DNA of 64,000 nt from Buddleja alternifolia. Its lineage: Eukaryota; Streptophyta; Magnoliopsida; Lamiales; Scrophulariaceae. Positions 42,935 to 55,235 of this stretch are shown here, in pieces. The DNA is taken from positions 9,768,046-9,832,045 of the forward strand of contig CM033393.1 of assembly GCA_019426215.1 (NCBI GenBank), in the 5' to 3' direction. Every line of letters starts with the position of its first letter. The stretch's first letter is position 1. Under the pieces are notes generated by a model. That model was not told the origin of the DNA. It saw only the letters and a program-made list of their open reading frames with translations, and did no database searches. The translations under genes and the position numbers were made by a program.

Positions 42935-44471
42935 TGTTAAAAATTTCATGTTAGATGTTTTGATGTTGACAATGAGGATTACTTGTTAGACCCCAAAATA
43001 TGTAAGTTTGATTTTAGTAGAAATCATGTATAAGCTTTGAAGCGTTAGAATTGCAATAGGCTTTATAGGCTTTGTTTTATTTTTATTCTAGATTGTTAGG
43101 GTAAGTAGTCTTAGGCTGAGCGTCTGATGAATTCTGAGTGAGCTTATCAGTAGTTAAGTTTGAAGACTCAAGCGCCTGAAGTCTGAATGAAGATGAAGAT
43201 TCCAAGCGTCCAAAACGACCAGTTATTTCAAGCGTTCATTAGTACAGAAATTATTCAAGGATGAATAAGCGTCTATCAATGACCAATTTCACTTGAATTT
43301 ATTTTTAAGTCCAGAAGGAGTTTAATGCAAATATTCTCAGTACATTAAATTCCAACGGACATTTAATACAAATGCATTAAATGTTGATAAGAGCATTATA
43401 TGTGATAAGCTCTTTCGGACGTACGGAGAAGCTACCCTATTGGACTGTCAACTATTCACAAACTGTAGCACCAACTTTTGTGTAGCCGATTTTCAGGAAA
43501 AAGGAAAAAAGTTGTTCACTCGCGGAAGTGAGAGACACGCGCCTGTGCATGTGTCAAATGGACACTTCTTCCAAGATTGCCTATAAATAGGACTTCAACA
43601 ACAAGCCAAATATACCCCCGATTAATTCCAAGCCAAATTGATGTTGAATTGAAGTCTCATTCCTTAACTTTCAGAAAAGCCAGAATATTCAAGCAAACAT
43701 TCTCATTGCTTTTTTTCAAATCCTGAGACAATCAACCAATATCTCAAACATTCTTTTCCAAGAAACCTACATTACTATTGAGATATTCCCAGTTGTTTGA
43801 ACTTTATCAAAATCAAACAAATCGTTCAGAAAACCCCATCTAAGCCTCGCGATCTGTGTGAAGTCAAAGTTGGATATTTGCATTATTTTTTAGTGAAAGA
43901 AGCAAGGGGATAGAAGTGATTTGGAGCAGAAATTTGTGTGATCAAGGAGCTCAAGTCATCGACATCCATTTCTCCCTAATTTGTAGAAGATTCTGTGTGG
44001 TCCTTTGAGAATCATTTTAGTGGATTGCCTCCAAGTGATCAAGGAGAAGAATGATGTAGTTGGGATTACACCACCCAACGAGCCTTACAAATATTGTGTT
44101 ATTTACTTTACAGTCAATTTTCTTATTATCACAGCATTGCATAAATTGATTAAGTAAAACGAAATCAAAAGCTAAGCAACTAATAAACAGTTTGTGACGC
44201 TAAAAGGTTTCAAACAAGAAGACTATCAAATCAATTCCGTTGTGCTAACACTGATTAAAGAAGTGAATGCTTAAACCTATTTGGTTATAGTATTCAAATC
44301 TTGAAGTCTAAGTTAACTTTCTAAACAGTTTTCAATAGACGCTAAGTCAAGCGCCTACTTCTCAAGCGTCCAACACATTTTAATACGAAATTTTTCAAGT
44401 CGAAAAAGACTTCAGGGTCTATTCAACCCCTCCCCCTTCTAGACCCTTTCGTATGCCACTTGGGGCCAACA
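42935..44471 (+). repeat. SIRE G2 3' LTR
   Basis: 1537 bp, TGTTAAAAATTTCATG to GGGGCCAACA. It has a TATA box (43582-43589) and the same end as LTR G1. Many AAGCGTC/AAGCGCC words occur (about 43170-43270 and 44345-44370). The minus-strand env-like ORF L follows without gap. Confidence 0.92.
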
Positions 44472-46982
44472 TTTTTCATCTTCGCCCTTCTTGGCATCAT
44501 CAAAGAAAGTTTTGAGGTCAGCGATCTCTCTTCGTAACAGCCTAACTTCTTCAACAAGTAGAGTGACTTGTTCAGCGATACTCTGGGCAACAGAATTGGA
44601 AGTATTATGTCTCTTAGTATCTGCTGAAGCGTTCTGGGCTAAGTGGCGATTGAACTCATCGGAGAGGCCAGTGATCAACGGTGTTATGTAGTCCATTATT
44701 GGTATAGTGCTCTTTGTAGCAGTGTTTTCAATATCACGGCTTCTAGTGTCAGAGACTAACATGATGTGTCTATCATCATTGTCAAGCATTTTCGAGCAGG
44801 AGGCCTCAATCGTGTTGAGCGAGTTCTGAATGGCTCGTCTAAAGTCTCGTGTCTCTTGATCATCCGAGTCTGAGTCTGAAGAAGAAGAACGCTCAGGGGT
44901 TGGAATGAGTCCGTATGAGCTAGAAACGACAACCTTTCCTTTCGATTTATCTTGGATAAATGGCGCTTCAGGCTCCTCGCCCATTTCCACATGTACTTCT
45001 TCTATCGCTAACTCGAGAGATTGAGTCACTTCCTCAATCTGAACAACTGGTTCAACAACGGGTGTATCAACCACTGTTACGCTGAGGACATCTATCATTG
45101 AAATATCAGCATGTGTAACTTCAACGTCTGCAACAGTGGGATCCTGCCCTGCTTCAACTTCTGTGATCTCCATAGGAGTAACTCTTTTCACCGGCACAAC
45201 CCAAAGTGGGCCAATTGCCTCCATAACATGTCTTGGACTTTGATAAAAAGTACGCGGAATAAACATGATAGCATCTTCGTGTGCTTCAGTACTCAACGCT
45301 AGATCAGCGTCTTTTGGGAACTCTACTCCAGTAGTGTAAAGCGTCTTGTAGTCCAGCAAAAACGGCATGAGTGCTTGGGCTAGCACTTGATCCATTGTCC
45401 TGATTAATGAAATGAACTTGGCCACTCGGATGTTATGTTCCCAATATAAGACGGGATGTAAGTTGTACCCACGGAATTCACTAAAACTCAAACCGAAGGG
45501 TTAGTTGAAAGTGATATCCAGCGATTGGGCATTCTAGACAATCGCTCGTCTTTCTCGGTGAAATTAAGCAAAATCATCGGTAATTTGAAATTGGGCATCA
45601 CTTGGTCCTGGAAGTTCATCCCGCTTGCTTGTAGAAGCATCTTTGTTTAAGTCAATCTGGAGTCACTGAGTAAGGTTCAACTCATGGCCCCCTTGACTTA
45701 CTTGTCTAAGTTGATCGCGGATGTAACTTTCCATGCCTCTTTGGAAATAAGTTAAGGCATCTACTGGATCCACAAGCGATTCTCGCCTCTGCAACAAAAA
45801 TAAGGCATACTTTCTACACCTATAGTCAATTCCAAAATTGAACAAAAATGGATACCTGATCATCTCATCAATAGTATGAAAATGCAAAACAAAATCCTCG
45901 TCTCATCTGGATGTATCCAATATCCAGTGTTTTCTAAGAATGTCAGCGAGTTCTCTATCAATTCTTGTAGCGAGCAGTTGCTTGAAAAATTCCTTTCTTC
46001 TACAAAACTTTCTGCCCAAACTCTGGCAAGGAACTCTCTAGCTTCATCTTCAATCCAAAAATGATAGGGTTGGGGTGATCTTGAAACATTGCACCCTTTC
46101 CCTTCCATAAACGTAGCGGCTTCTCAGAAGATTTGTTGGCTTCAGAATGGACGACCTTGGGGAGTGTTGAATAGCCCATATTGTTCAGTTGTTCCTCATC
46201 TGGATTCTTTCCCCAATCACCCATATGTGGATTCGTTATCTGGACATGAGTTCGGCGAAATGGATAATTGCATTCCATGCTCTTGCCGACTTCTTAAAAG
46301 TCTTTGCTCTCTAACTGTGCTAGATCCTTTTGTCGAGTTTCCAAATACTCCAAGCAAGCAATAATATCTTTCATTGTAGTAACTTCGATGTTGGTAAGCT
46401 CCTCAAATATGATAGATGTCTAAACGTCTGAGAGCTTTGGATTGTGGAGGGTAGTTTGAAAATTGAGCTCCCTATCAATCAGTTGCCTGAGCGTAGTTTC
46501 TCTCAAGGCATAATAATACTCCAAATCATCAGTATAGCCTTTGGGAAAGAAATTCACCGCTTGAGGAGGAGGACCAGTTGGTGTGAGGATAATCTCAGCC
46601 ACTTTTGTCGACCGCTCAGCTTCCACAGTCGCTTCTTGTACTGGTGAGAATTCAGCGTCTGGAAGGACTGTGTCCACTTCTCTAGCGATTTCCACCACAG
46701 TTGATAAATCAAAATCAAAATCAAAATCAAAATCAAAATCTAGGTCTGCCTCTGAATGGGGAGGTGCATCAGCAGCTTGTGCACTTTGAGCTGACACATG
46801 CAAGCATTTAAGAAACACAAAAGATTTCTACTAAGTAGAAAATCAAGATTTAAAAGACATAAATGCTTACCCTGAGGACTATCTTCAACTACAGTAGTCG
46901 TTTCAACTATAGGAACTTCGGATTCCATAGCCTCAAGCTCCGGAACAACTTCATCATCTTCAAGATTGAGGAATGAAGTAAG
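44472..46982 (-). pseudogene. SIRE env-like ORF L, C-terminal part (broken)
   Basis: Read on the minus strand. After the N-terminal part beyond element D, pieces are readable at 46928-46740, 46818-46420, 46278-46000, 46108-45860, 45887-45663 and a long one at 45491-44472. It is a diverged relative of the G2 ORF: FFPKGYTDDLEYYYAL matches FIPAGYNEERYIVA, and NPDEEQLNNMGYSTLP with PLRLWKG matches NPSEAVLNKEGYTYFP with NPLRLW. The C-terminal part has an acidic/serine stretch and a coiled coil (QVTLLVEEVRLLRREIADL). A (TCAAAA)n repeat at 46705-46740 codes for (DF)n. It is cut at 44471 by the LTR of G2. Confidence 0.75.
46705..46740 (-). repeat. Hexanucleotide repeat (TCAAAA)n
   Basis: Six copies on the plus strand; on the minus strand they encode alternating Asp-Phe in the env-like ORF L. 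Confidence 0.9.
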
Positions 46983-46987
46983 GGGAT

Positions 46988-48409
46988 TGACACGCTAGAG
47001 GCTAACATGCTTTTATAGCAAGTGCACTAGTCGTGTGTACTGATAGATGGACAAAAAGTCCAGGTTGTCGAACCACAAGAGCTTGAATTCTAGTTTATGA
47101 TTTTTGATAAAAGAAAGAACAATTAAAGTAAAAAGTAAGTAATTGACCGAACAAATGAAGAACAAAAGAGGAAACGAGCTATAGATTAAAACTCACGTAT
47201 GATAAAATGACTAAGGCACATGCTACAACTGAATTTACTTGTCAATATATAAGTTACTCCTCGAATTATTAGACTCCTATTGCTTTGGTGGAAATTTCTT
47301 GATTAATTATTACCAGATGTCTTGGCTCATAATAATCCTATGATTAATTGACGGTTCTCTAGATATGTCTATCCGAGAATCTAACCAATAACCACGCATT
47401 TACGTTATAGAATTTCCCCAGATAAATTCGGCTGACAGCAACCGGGAATCTCTACCTATTTCTAGGGACAGTTCCTCATTTTTTTCCGATGATGTGTTGA
47501 TTCCTTTGAACCCTAACCTATATTCTCTCGAATGAATAGACTAGGCAAAATAACAAGCATATGGTGATCAAGCATGATTGGAATAAGAGCACAAAATCAA
47601 CACACAAAGCAATAGGAGAATTAATACGAAAAATCACTTCATCTATATTGATTCATAAATTCGGTCTTTACATGACCTTAGTTCTACAAATTAGCTCCTC
47701 ATCAAGACTTTAAGAAGATCTAGAGCAAACATATACATAGTTATGAACATAAATATGTAAATGAAAGCAAGTAAAACTCCCTAAGGTGTGCTTGATGATG
47801 GATCCTTTCTTGGAGCTTCAATCCCTAGCCAAATCCCTCTTCTTATCCCTCAAATATTGATGAAAAGTTTGCTCCAATCTTAGAAAATTGGCTTGCAATC
47901 CCCCAGATTTCGAACCCCCCTTTCTTCCTTTCATTTTTGACCTTCATACCTTCAAACCCACTGTATCGGCGCCCAAGCGTGGCCTAAATGACTCCTAGGC
48001 GCTGTCCAGGTGGCCTAAGTGGCTTGGGGAATAAGTTGACCGGCGCCTAGGCGTGGATGAGGTGGCGCCTAGGCGCCGGATGTAGGATTCTGAACCATTT
48101 TCTTGCTTTTCAGTGCAGCAATCGTGTTTTCTTCATCATGTTCTCCACGAACCTCCAATTTGGATGCTTCAAGTTGCCACGTGAAACCAAGACGGAGATC
48201 TACAACTTTATAGAAGAACAATTCCTCAAATTCGGTTTCAAAATATACTAAAATACTGTGTTTTTGTGCTCTTTACGTCAATTGTAGTGATTTTCCACCT
48301 TTACTCAATAAACACATAGATTATATGCATATGTGGCATAAATCAAGCTATAAATTAATCTAAGACATAAACGTAAGGGCTTAAAAACACGTAAAAATGA
48401 CTCTTATCA
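46988..48409 (-). repeat. Element D 3' LTR
   Basis: 1422 bp. The minus-strand PPT reading AGTGTTAGGGGGGT lies at 48410-48423. It carries GGCGCC words at 47967-48077, including the perfect 14-bp palindrome GGCGCCTAGGCGCC (48064-48077). Confidence 0.94.
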
Positions 48410-48468
48410 ACCCCCCCTAACACTTTTCAATTGCTCGACCTCGAGCGATAAGAATTCTAGGATATGGA

Positions 48469-50071
48469 TGTGAGAGTATATGTCCTCGAATGCCATAAAG
48501 AGGATAGATTTATAGGGTATAAACATTGTAACTAAACTACAGTTTTTCTATTAATATAAGGCAGTTGATTGTTGTTTTCTTATAGGCATTTATAAGGTGT
48601 GAATAAACAACGTAAAGTCCTTGATGACAAGGCGAACCTTCTACATCCTATGGGATAGGAGGAAAGGCACTAGAATAGTTTGACCCTTGACATCTAAAAG
48701 GGTTCGCAAGTCTAAGAAGTATTGATTGGACATCAATAGTGAATAAAGACTTGTATGATGTAAGTTTCGATAGAGAAAGTGTCAGTCGTACACTATGGAA
48801 ATGGTAGTGGGAACTTATATCATAGACGTATCAGTTGGACTGATATGTTCAAACACGGCTCGCATCAGTTCATCACATGGGTATTCACTCATTGACAGTC
48901 AATGATGAAACTGATAGGTAGTGATAGGTGCGTGTGAACCTCTGACCTGAGAAATCTAGTTGAAGATGTACTTGTGACATCAAGTCTGTCATTAGAGTAG
49001 TTAGATTCAAGTCACCTGTTGGTGGAATCGACCTCGAAGCCCAACTTGATGGGCAAGTAGCATTGTTAACTGATTTGCAATATGGAATTTATTCCCTCAT
49101 AAGTTAATAAGTAAAATATCCTATGCGATCATGAATACGTGAGGATGAAAATCTTTGGCCAAAGCATTTAAATACCTCGACTTATTATGAGCTTAGGCAT
49201 ATGGTCAAGTTATATGAGTTTGACTTTAAACCATGACTCTTACTTGGCTGAGATATAAGAATAAAAGGTTTATACACGTACGATATTCACGGCGTAAAGG
49301 TTTGGAATGATCCTATTCATTCATTCTCAATTGGGTTACGGTGTGAGCCACGAGACTGGCTAGGTGTCACTCACACCCCTTTGGATTCCTCCCAATTGCC
49401 TTTTGAGACGAACCTAAAGAGTCGCGCTTAAAGGAAGTGCAAAAGGAAAAACATGGGAAAAAGACTTGAGAGAAATTCAAGGCATTGGATGCCGTAATTA
49501 ATTAATTAATTATTGAATAATTTAATCAATTAATTAAATTATTGAGTTAATTAATTTCTTGGAGAAATTGAATTATAAATTAATTAGGAATTGAATTAAT
49601 TGGATTATCAATTTATTTATTGAATAAATAAATTATCCGATTAATTAATTAGCAAGCAAGACGAAAGCCCGAAGGCTTCTGAGCCCACTAAGGGGCGGCC
49701 AAATAGATGCCCAAATAGGGCTCTTACATGCTAGTGTTATTGTTTCATAATGATATAAATATATCACAAGGTAAAAAATAACACAAGGCAACTTACATAA
49801 CTTTCTCTCTAAGAAAAAGTCTCCCACCTCTCTTTCTCTCTCTAGCCGTCTTTGACAAGGAAGAAAGGAAGAGTTTTTCGTTTTTGATTCCGGCGTGACG
49901 AATTAGAGACATTGGCAAATTTGGTGTTAGAGAAAAGGATCATGTTTAGAAATCAACATACGCGAGAACGGTAATTTTTCTATACACAATTAAACACGAG
50001 GATTAGAGATGATTCAGGCTTTGAGAATTAAATTTACTTTCCGCTGAGTTTTATTTGTATAATTCCCAAAA
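48469..50071 (+). mobile_element. Solo LTR K (copia-like)
   Basis: A 1603-bp block interrupts the 3' UTR of D. ATGGA occurs on both sides (48464-48468 and 50072-50076). It starts TGTGAGAGTATATGTCC and ends ATTCCCAAAA, where copia LTRs often end ATTCCCAACA, so the end may be mutated. An (ATTA)-rich stretch lies at 49496-49640. No internal domain is present. Orientation is inferred from the ends. Confidence 0.65.
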
Positions 50072-50143
50072 ATGGAAACATCATCAAACAAGGGAGAAAT
50101 GAAAGAAAAAACTACTAACTAACTCGCTTTTGTGGAGTCGACG

Positions 50144-50164
50144 GTTGCACTTAGCGTGTGCAAC
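50144..50164 (-). promoter_or_regulatory. Conserved 3' UTR hairpin (D)
   Basis: Minus strand: GTTGCAC stem, loop ACGCTAA, GTGCAAC. Seven perfect pairs; the outer pair is G-C where B has A-T. Confidence 0.65.
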
Positions 50165-51342
50165 AACATTTAAACCCTTAAGTTACCTCAAAGGAGAAGT
50201 TATAGTCTCGTGAGGGTTTGCATGCGATATACCCGCAAAATCGAAGGATCTTAAGCTCAAACCAACCGAGACAACTTGAAATAGGAACTATGATGCAATG
50301 GCACGAATCAAGTGACAATAAAGTTCAACAATATATACACAAATGAAGACAATGCTCATTCAACATCTAGAATCGAACCAATTTCCAAAGGGTGTAGTGG
50401 GGTAAGATCTAGGGAATTATGATCGAAAGGCATCACTACTATGCTCGGAAACATTCCCCATATCTACCAACTTTCAATAGATCATAAAGTTCATCGAATC
50501 ATAGGCAACTTTTAGGCTAAATTGTGCTCACTTCCATTCACTTTACATTGACATTTCACGCTTTGAAATGAACTACTTTCATAACAAGATAAGACCTCGT
50601 GTGATGTTCTACCCCTTTAGATCTTCTTTGCCACCCATGTAACGGGCGTTGGGTCAACAACTCCCAAACTAGAGGGTTTTAGGATGCTAATTTTTAAGAC
50701 ACTCCTACGAACTTAATCACCCGAGTGGCAAAGGCCACGAAATAGAACAAGGTCTTTTATTCAACTCATTCCCGATTGGCTTGAGCAAAGCTCAAATTAG
50801 CTCAACGAGTATAGTATATAGGCAATAGTGCTTTGGTGACCTCCAATACTCGTTGGCCTGACTGAATTTTCGAGGTCATACCAATCTCATCTCAATCATT
50901 CATTCCATTAACACAATTATGAACCCCTAAGCAACTAATCATCTCAAGAGAACATGAAAAATCTAGGTTAATATATCCGGGGGTGCTCCTCACATGTCTC
51001 GGCAAAGGGAACCCTTTTCAACCCCTCTACCTTCGACTTATGTGCAACGTGTATCATCTAAGGAATATTAATTCTCAACTAAGGTTGAAATGAGCATAAT
51101 CATGATGTGTAATTTTTGCATTTTAGACCATTCATAGAAACATACAAGATATCATGCCATTGTCTCGAGTTCTCAAGTCTAATTATACCAATTGGCAACC
51201 TAATATCCTAGAACAAAATTTTGGTATGCTTGATTTTTTCTCCAAAAAATAGCACAAAATACATGCAATAGCAACGATTCCCTCAAACTTGAGCTAAAAA
51301 CAAGATCACACGACACATAAAATCGATAAGCACTACTCATAT

Positions 51343-51380
51343 AACCCCCCAAACTTAAACACAACATTTCCCTCAATGTT
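51343..51380 (-). promoter_or_regulatory. Hairpin and internal polypurine tract (D)
   Basis: Minus strand AACATT-GAGGGA-AATGTT, then TTTAAGTTTGGGGGGTTAT. Same order and spacing as B 14732-14766. Confidence 0.6.
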
Positions 51381-51654
51381 GACTCAACCATAAGCACTCA
51401 AAAAGGGTAAACAAGAGTACTTACAACAAGGATGCTGAAAAGAAAACCTTATTCACATGAAACCCATTCCAAGCTCAAATCCACAATGGAAGATTTTCCA
51501 AGGCAAAATGCGGCTACTACATGTCATGTATTCACAATACAAAACCATCAAGACTCAAAGAGAAGCATGCCAAAAGTGCATGCTTGAACAAAAGATAAAG
51601 AAACAGAACTAAACATGACAAAAACGAAAGCAAAAAGAAAAGAAAACTTACAAA

Positions 51655-51672
51655 CTTGGGTTGCTTCCTAAA
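51655..51672 (-). promoter_or_regulatory. Pol-end hairpin (D), decayed
   Basis: Minus strand TTTAGGAAGCAACCCAAG, aligned with CATGGGAGGCAACCCATG of B. The pair that is A-T in B is T-A here, as in element A. The partner hairpin upstream (AGTCAAGCTAATGAAT) has lost two pairs. Confidence 0.5.
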
Positions 51673-51715
51673 AAACACTTGTTTATATTCATTAGCTTGA
51701 CTTTATCGGGTCGGC

Positions 51716-52320
51716 TCAAGGAGGATCATAGAGTGGAATACACGATTTTTCCACTCTCCTATCGATTTTCGGGCACAACTTCATCCCAATACTCGTGGTG
51801 GGTAATGGTTGCCCAATATCGAGTAAACTTCCCACTACTCCCTTCTTCTTGAATTCCTTGTGAGTCATCTTCCGTGGATCATATGAAGAGTGTTCCTGTG
51901 ATTTCTCAACACTTAAAAGATTAAACGTATCAAATTTTGAATAGTTCGTGTTAGGTTGCAATCTACGTTTTTCTCTGAATGCATTAAGACACACTCTTTT
52001 ACTTCCCATATTTATGACTAACTTACCATTCATCTTATCAAGCGTGGCATTACCAGTGGGTAGGAAAGGTCTTCCTAGGATCAGAGGTGCTTCAATGGCG
52101 TCCTCCATCTCACAAGTCATGAAGTCGATTGGGAAATGATATTTGTTAACTTTCACGAGCACATTCTCGACAACTCCCCTTGGGTGTTTGAATGATTTGT
52201 CCTCGAATTGTAACCGCATCAACGTTGGCTTAAGCTTGTTAAAAATCAACTTTTTGAACCATGTATAAGGAAGAAAATTAATTCTGACGTCCGAATTCAG
52301 AATGACACAATCAAACTACG
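51716..52320 (-). pseudogene. Element D protease with tail (catalytic site lost)
   Basis: From 52249 the frame reads LQFEDKSFKHPRGVVENVLV, KYHFPIDF, LILGRPFLPTGNATLDKMNG, then the tail LLSVEKSQEHSSYDPRKM and HKEFKKKG, ending at 51716. Just upstream (52250-52320) the catalytic region can be read as NSDVRINFLPY where Athila has DSGASINLLPY, so both Asp and Gly are changed and the protease would be inactive. There is no RT after it. In a 25-residue stretch of the tail starting LSVEK, 21 positions are identical to element A. Confidence 0.78.
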
Positions 52321-52561
52321 TTTCTCCTGTAGTGGACGGGATGGAAAGAATTCTTGGGTCCTTGCATTGCCTTGAAGGATCATGGAGAGTAACCACCGAG
52401 CATATTTTAACTATGTGCACTTCTTTCCAAGGTTGCTTGTTCAACAAAATATCTGTTGATAGCTTTGAGATACATTGCATTTGCACAATAGAATCGACAA
52501 GGGGTTCGCTAACCTTGACCTTTCACAAATTTTCTAAGACTTGATCAAATTTACATTTTTC

Positions 52562-53014
52562 TCATCTTAGAGATAAAAGAAATTGGACACATATTTGAAA
52601 AGGTTGAGAGAGAGTAGAAAGAGATTTCTCAGTTTTAGGGCTCTCTATCTCGGATGCTCTCAAGTAGGTTTCCTTTTTGAGGTGTTCAAGTTGACAACTT
52701 ATCTCCTTCATCCCCAAACATACGTCCTTTACCATAAGGCAAAGTTCTTCCATGACATGATCGGATTCTTCCTCCACATTGAGAACATCCACTTGGTAGT
52801 GTTGTGGAAAGAATTCTTGCCTTGTGGCTTGAATTTGCTCGGCATGGGGTCTCTGTGACTCACATAGTCCTTGTTGTGGTAGAGTAGGTGCCTCAATCAT
52901 TGGTGATACTTCCAATGGGCGGGGTGGGACTACTAATGGTTTCATGTCTAGAATAGTGCTTTGCTGCCATTCCACCTTCCCCTTCAGAGTTAGATTATGA
53001 AATTGTGTGGTCAT
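52562..53014 (-). pseudogene. Element D short gag-like ORF
   Basis: I choose MTTQFHNLTLKGK at 53014 as start; the frame is open further up to the PBS. The protein is about 150 residues, with a proline-rich start and an amphipathic middle (MEELCLMVKDVCLGMKEI, CQLEHLKKETYL) like the end of Athila gag (LKDVSMSMRDMQHQL in B). No capsid or zinc knuckle. A pyrimidine tract plus CAG precedes the start codon, as in A and C. Confidence 0.55.
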
Positions 53015-53074
53015 TATTAGAACCTGAAAAAAAAATGAAACTTGCAATAAAATCAAAGATAAAAATAAACAAGT

Positions 53075-53091
53075 CCCTGGCAACGGCACCA
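53075..53091 (-). other. Element D primer-binding site
   Basis: Minus strand TGGTGCCGTTGCCAGGG, six bases after the 5' LTR; tRNA-Asp type with two changes. Confidence 0.82.
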
Positions 53092-53097
53092 AGAACT

Positions 53098-54523
53098 TGA
53101 CACGCTAGAGGCTAACATGCTTTTATAGCAAGTGCACTAATCGTGTGTAGTGATAGATGGACAAAAAGTCCGGGTTGTCGAACCACAAGGATTTGAATTC
53201 TAGTTTATGATTTTCGATAAAAGAAAGAACAATTAAAGTAAAATGCAAGTAATTGATTGAACAAACGAAGAACAAAAGAGGAAACGAGCTATAGATTAAA
53301 ACTCACGTATAATAAATTGACTAAGGCACATGCTACAACCGAATTTACTCGTCAATATATATGAGTTACTCCACAAATTATTAGACTCCTATTGTTTTGG
53401 TGGAAATTACTTGATTAATTATTACCCGATGTCTCGGCTCATAATAATCCTATGATTAATTGACGGTGCTCTAGATATTTCTATTTGAGAATCTAACCAA
53501 TAACCACGCATTTACGTTCTAGAATTTCCCCAGATAAATCCGGCTGACAGCAACCGGGAATTTCTACCTATTTCTAGGGGCAGTTCCTCATTTGTTTCGG
53601 ATGATGTGTTGATTCCTTTGAACCTTAACCTATATTCTCTCGAATGAATAGACTAGGCAAAATAGCAAGCATATGGTGATCAAGCATATGATTGGAATAA
53701 AAGCATAAAATCAACACACAAAGCAATAGGAGAATTAATACGAAAAATCACTTCATCTATATTAATTCATGAATTCGACCTTCACATGGCCTTAGTTCTA
53801 CAAATTAGCTCCTCATCAAGACTTCAAGAGGATCTAGAGCAAACATATACATAGTTATGAACATAAACATGTAAATGAAAGCAAGTAAAAGTCCCCAAGG
53901 TGTGCTTGATGATGGATCCTTGCTTGGAGCTTCAATCCCTAACCAAATCCCTCTTCTTCTCCCTCAAATATTGATGAAAAGTTGGCTCCAATCTTTGAAA
54001 GGTGGCTTCCAATGCCCCAGATTTCGGACCCCCCTCTCTTCCTTTCATTTTTGGCCTTTATACCTTCAAACCCACTGTATCGGCGCCCAAGCGTGGCCTA
54101 AATGACTCCTAGGCGCAGTCCAGGTGGCCTAAGTGGCTTGGGGAATAAGTTGATTGGCGCCTAGGTGCGGATGAGGTGGCGCCTAGGCGCCGAATGCAGG
54201 ATTCTGAACCGTTTTCTTGCTTTTCAGCGCAAAAATCGTGTTTTCTTTATAACGTTCTCCACGGACAACCAATTTGGATGCTTCAAGTTTCCACGTGAAG
54301 CCAAGAAGGATATCTACAACTTTGTAGAATAACACTTCCTCAAATTCGGTTTCAAAATATACTGAAATACTGTGTTTTTGTGCGCTTTATATTGATTGCA
54401 GAGATTTTCCACCTTTACTCAATAAACACATTGATTATACGCATATGTGGCACAAATCAAGTGATAAATGAATCTAAAACATAAACGTAAGGGCTTAAAA
54501 ACACGTAAAAATAACTCTTATCA
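53098..54523 (-). repeat. Element D 5' LTR
   Basis: 1426 bp. TATA box on the minus strand at about 54055-54062 (GGTATAAAGG), with the GGCGCC words (54082-54191) upstream of it. A few percent different from the other LTR by eye. Confidence 0.94.
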
Positions 54524-54528
54524 GGGAT

Positions 54529-55235
54529 CAGCACAAATATGGATTTTGAATCCTTCTAAAATATTCAGTGTCTACTGGATATTATGTTCTCTAAATGCTG
54601 AAAAATAATTTATCCTAGCGTCAAAAAGAAAAACACATGAAAGGATAAAATTCATTGTCTAAGATAAGTACTTACCTCAATCGCTAGCTAACTCTGTTGA
54701 GAGAGCTGCAGAAACGAGATCAGGGATTGGTTCAGAAGGTGGAGGAGGAGGTGGAACACTAGAGGATTCTTCAAGCACTGATTCTGCCGGAACACTTGTA
54801 GAACTTCTGGGAGTGGATCGGGGTATGTGCTTTCGAGCAAGCAGCACTTCCATTTCTTCTGCTTCTTCTTCCGTCTCGGATGAAATGGTAGTCGCTGAAG
54901 GAGGAGAAGGGGTTTTCTCTGGGGGAGGGGAAGGAGACTTCTTCTTCTTTTCTTTCTTCTATTTTTTTTTTGCTTCTTCGCTGGCTGGGATGGCTCAGCG
55001 ACTTTCATAGAAACCTTTCTCTTGGGTCGCTTAACAACAACTTCTTGTGGCTCATCTGAAGAGGATGAACTCACTTGATCCTCATCATCACCACAAACTT
55101 GACCTTCACCTTCGGCGAGGCCTTCAACCAGGAGACGCTCACACTCCTCTTTTGGAGCCGCTGCACCACTGCGACGCTTGGGGTGTAGCAACTCTCCAAG
55201 GCGTATTCCTGAATTTTGAGAAAAACTAAATGAAT
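54529..55235 (-). pseudogene. SIRE env-like ORF L, N-terminal part
   Basis: On the minus strand the frame reads GELLHPKRRSGAAAPKEECE, RLLVEGLAEGEG, an acidic/serine stretch, then a basic region (VKRPKRKVSMKV, KKQKKNRRKKRRR) that looks like a nuclear localisation signal. It stops at 54688 and is separated from the rest of L by element D. The true N-terminus is not found; a short repeat (GCRTATTCCTGAATTTT at 55201 and 55236) marks the break. Confidence 0.6.

Larger units (their letters stand above)
50077..51654 (-). other. Element D 3' untranslated region
   Basis: No gene. On the minus strand it parallels B 14355-16010. It contains the conserved hairpin (50144-50164), the internal PPT with its hairpin (51343-51380), and blocks shared with A and B such as CTCAAGCCAA and CCTAAAACCCTCTAGTTTGG. 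Confidence 0.75.
46988..54523 (-). mobile_element. Athila-like non-autonomous element D (whole span)
   Basis: LTRs of 1422 bp (46988-48409) and 1426 bp (53098-54523), TG...CA ends, TSD GGGAT at 46983-46987 and 54524-54528. On the minus strand: 5' LTR, PBS (tRNA-Asp type), short gag, protease with a tail, the pol-end hairpin, internal PPT, 3' UTR hairpin, terminal PPT, 3' LTR. RT, RNase H, IN and the env-like ORF are absent. Without the solo LTR K it is about 5.9 kb, close to element A (6.1 kb). It is inserted in env-like ORF L. Confidence 0.93.

Noticed and set aside
54813..55010. Plus-strand ORF rich in Phe and Ser
   Set aside because: It is the reverse of the lysine-rich part of the env-like ORF L.
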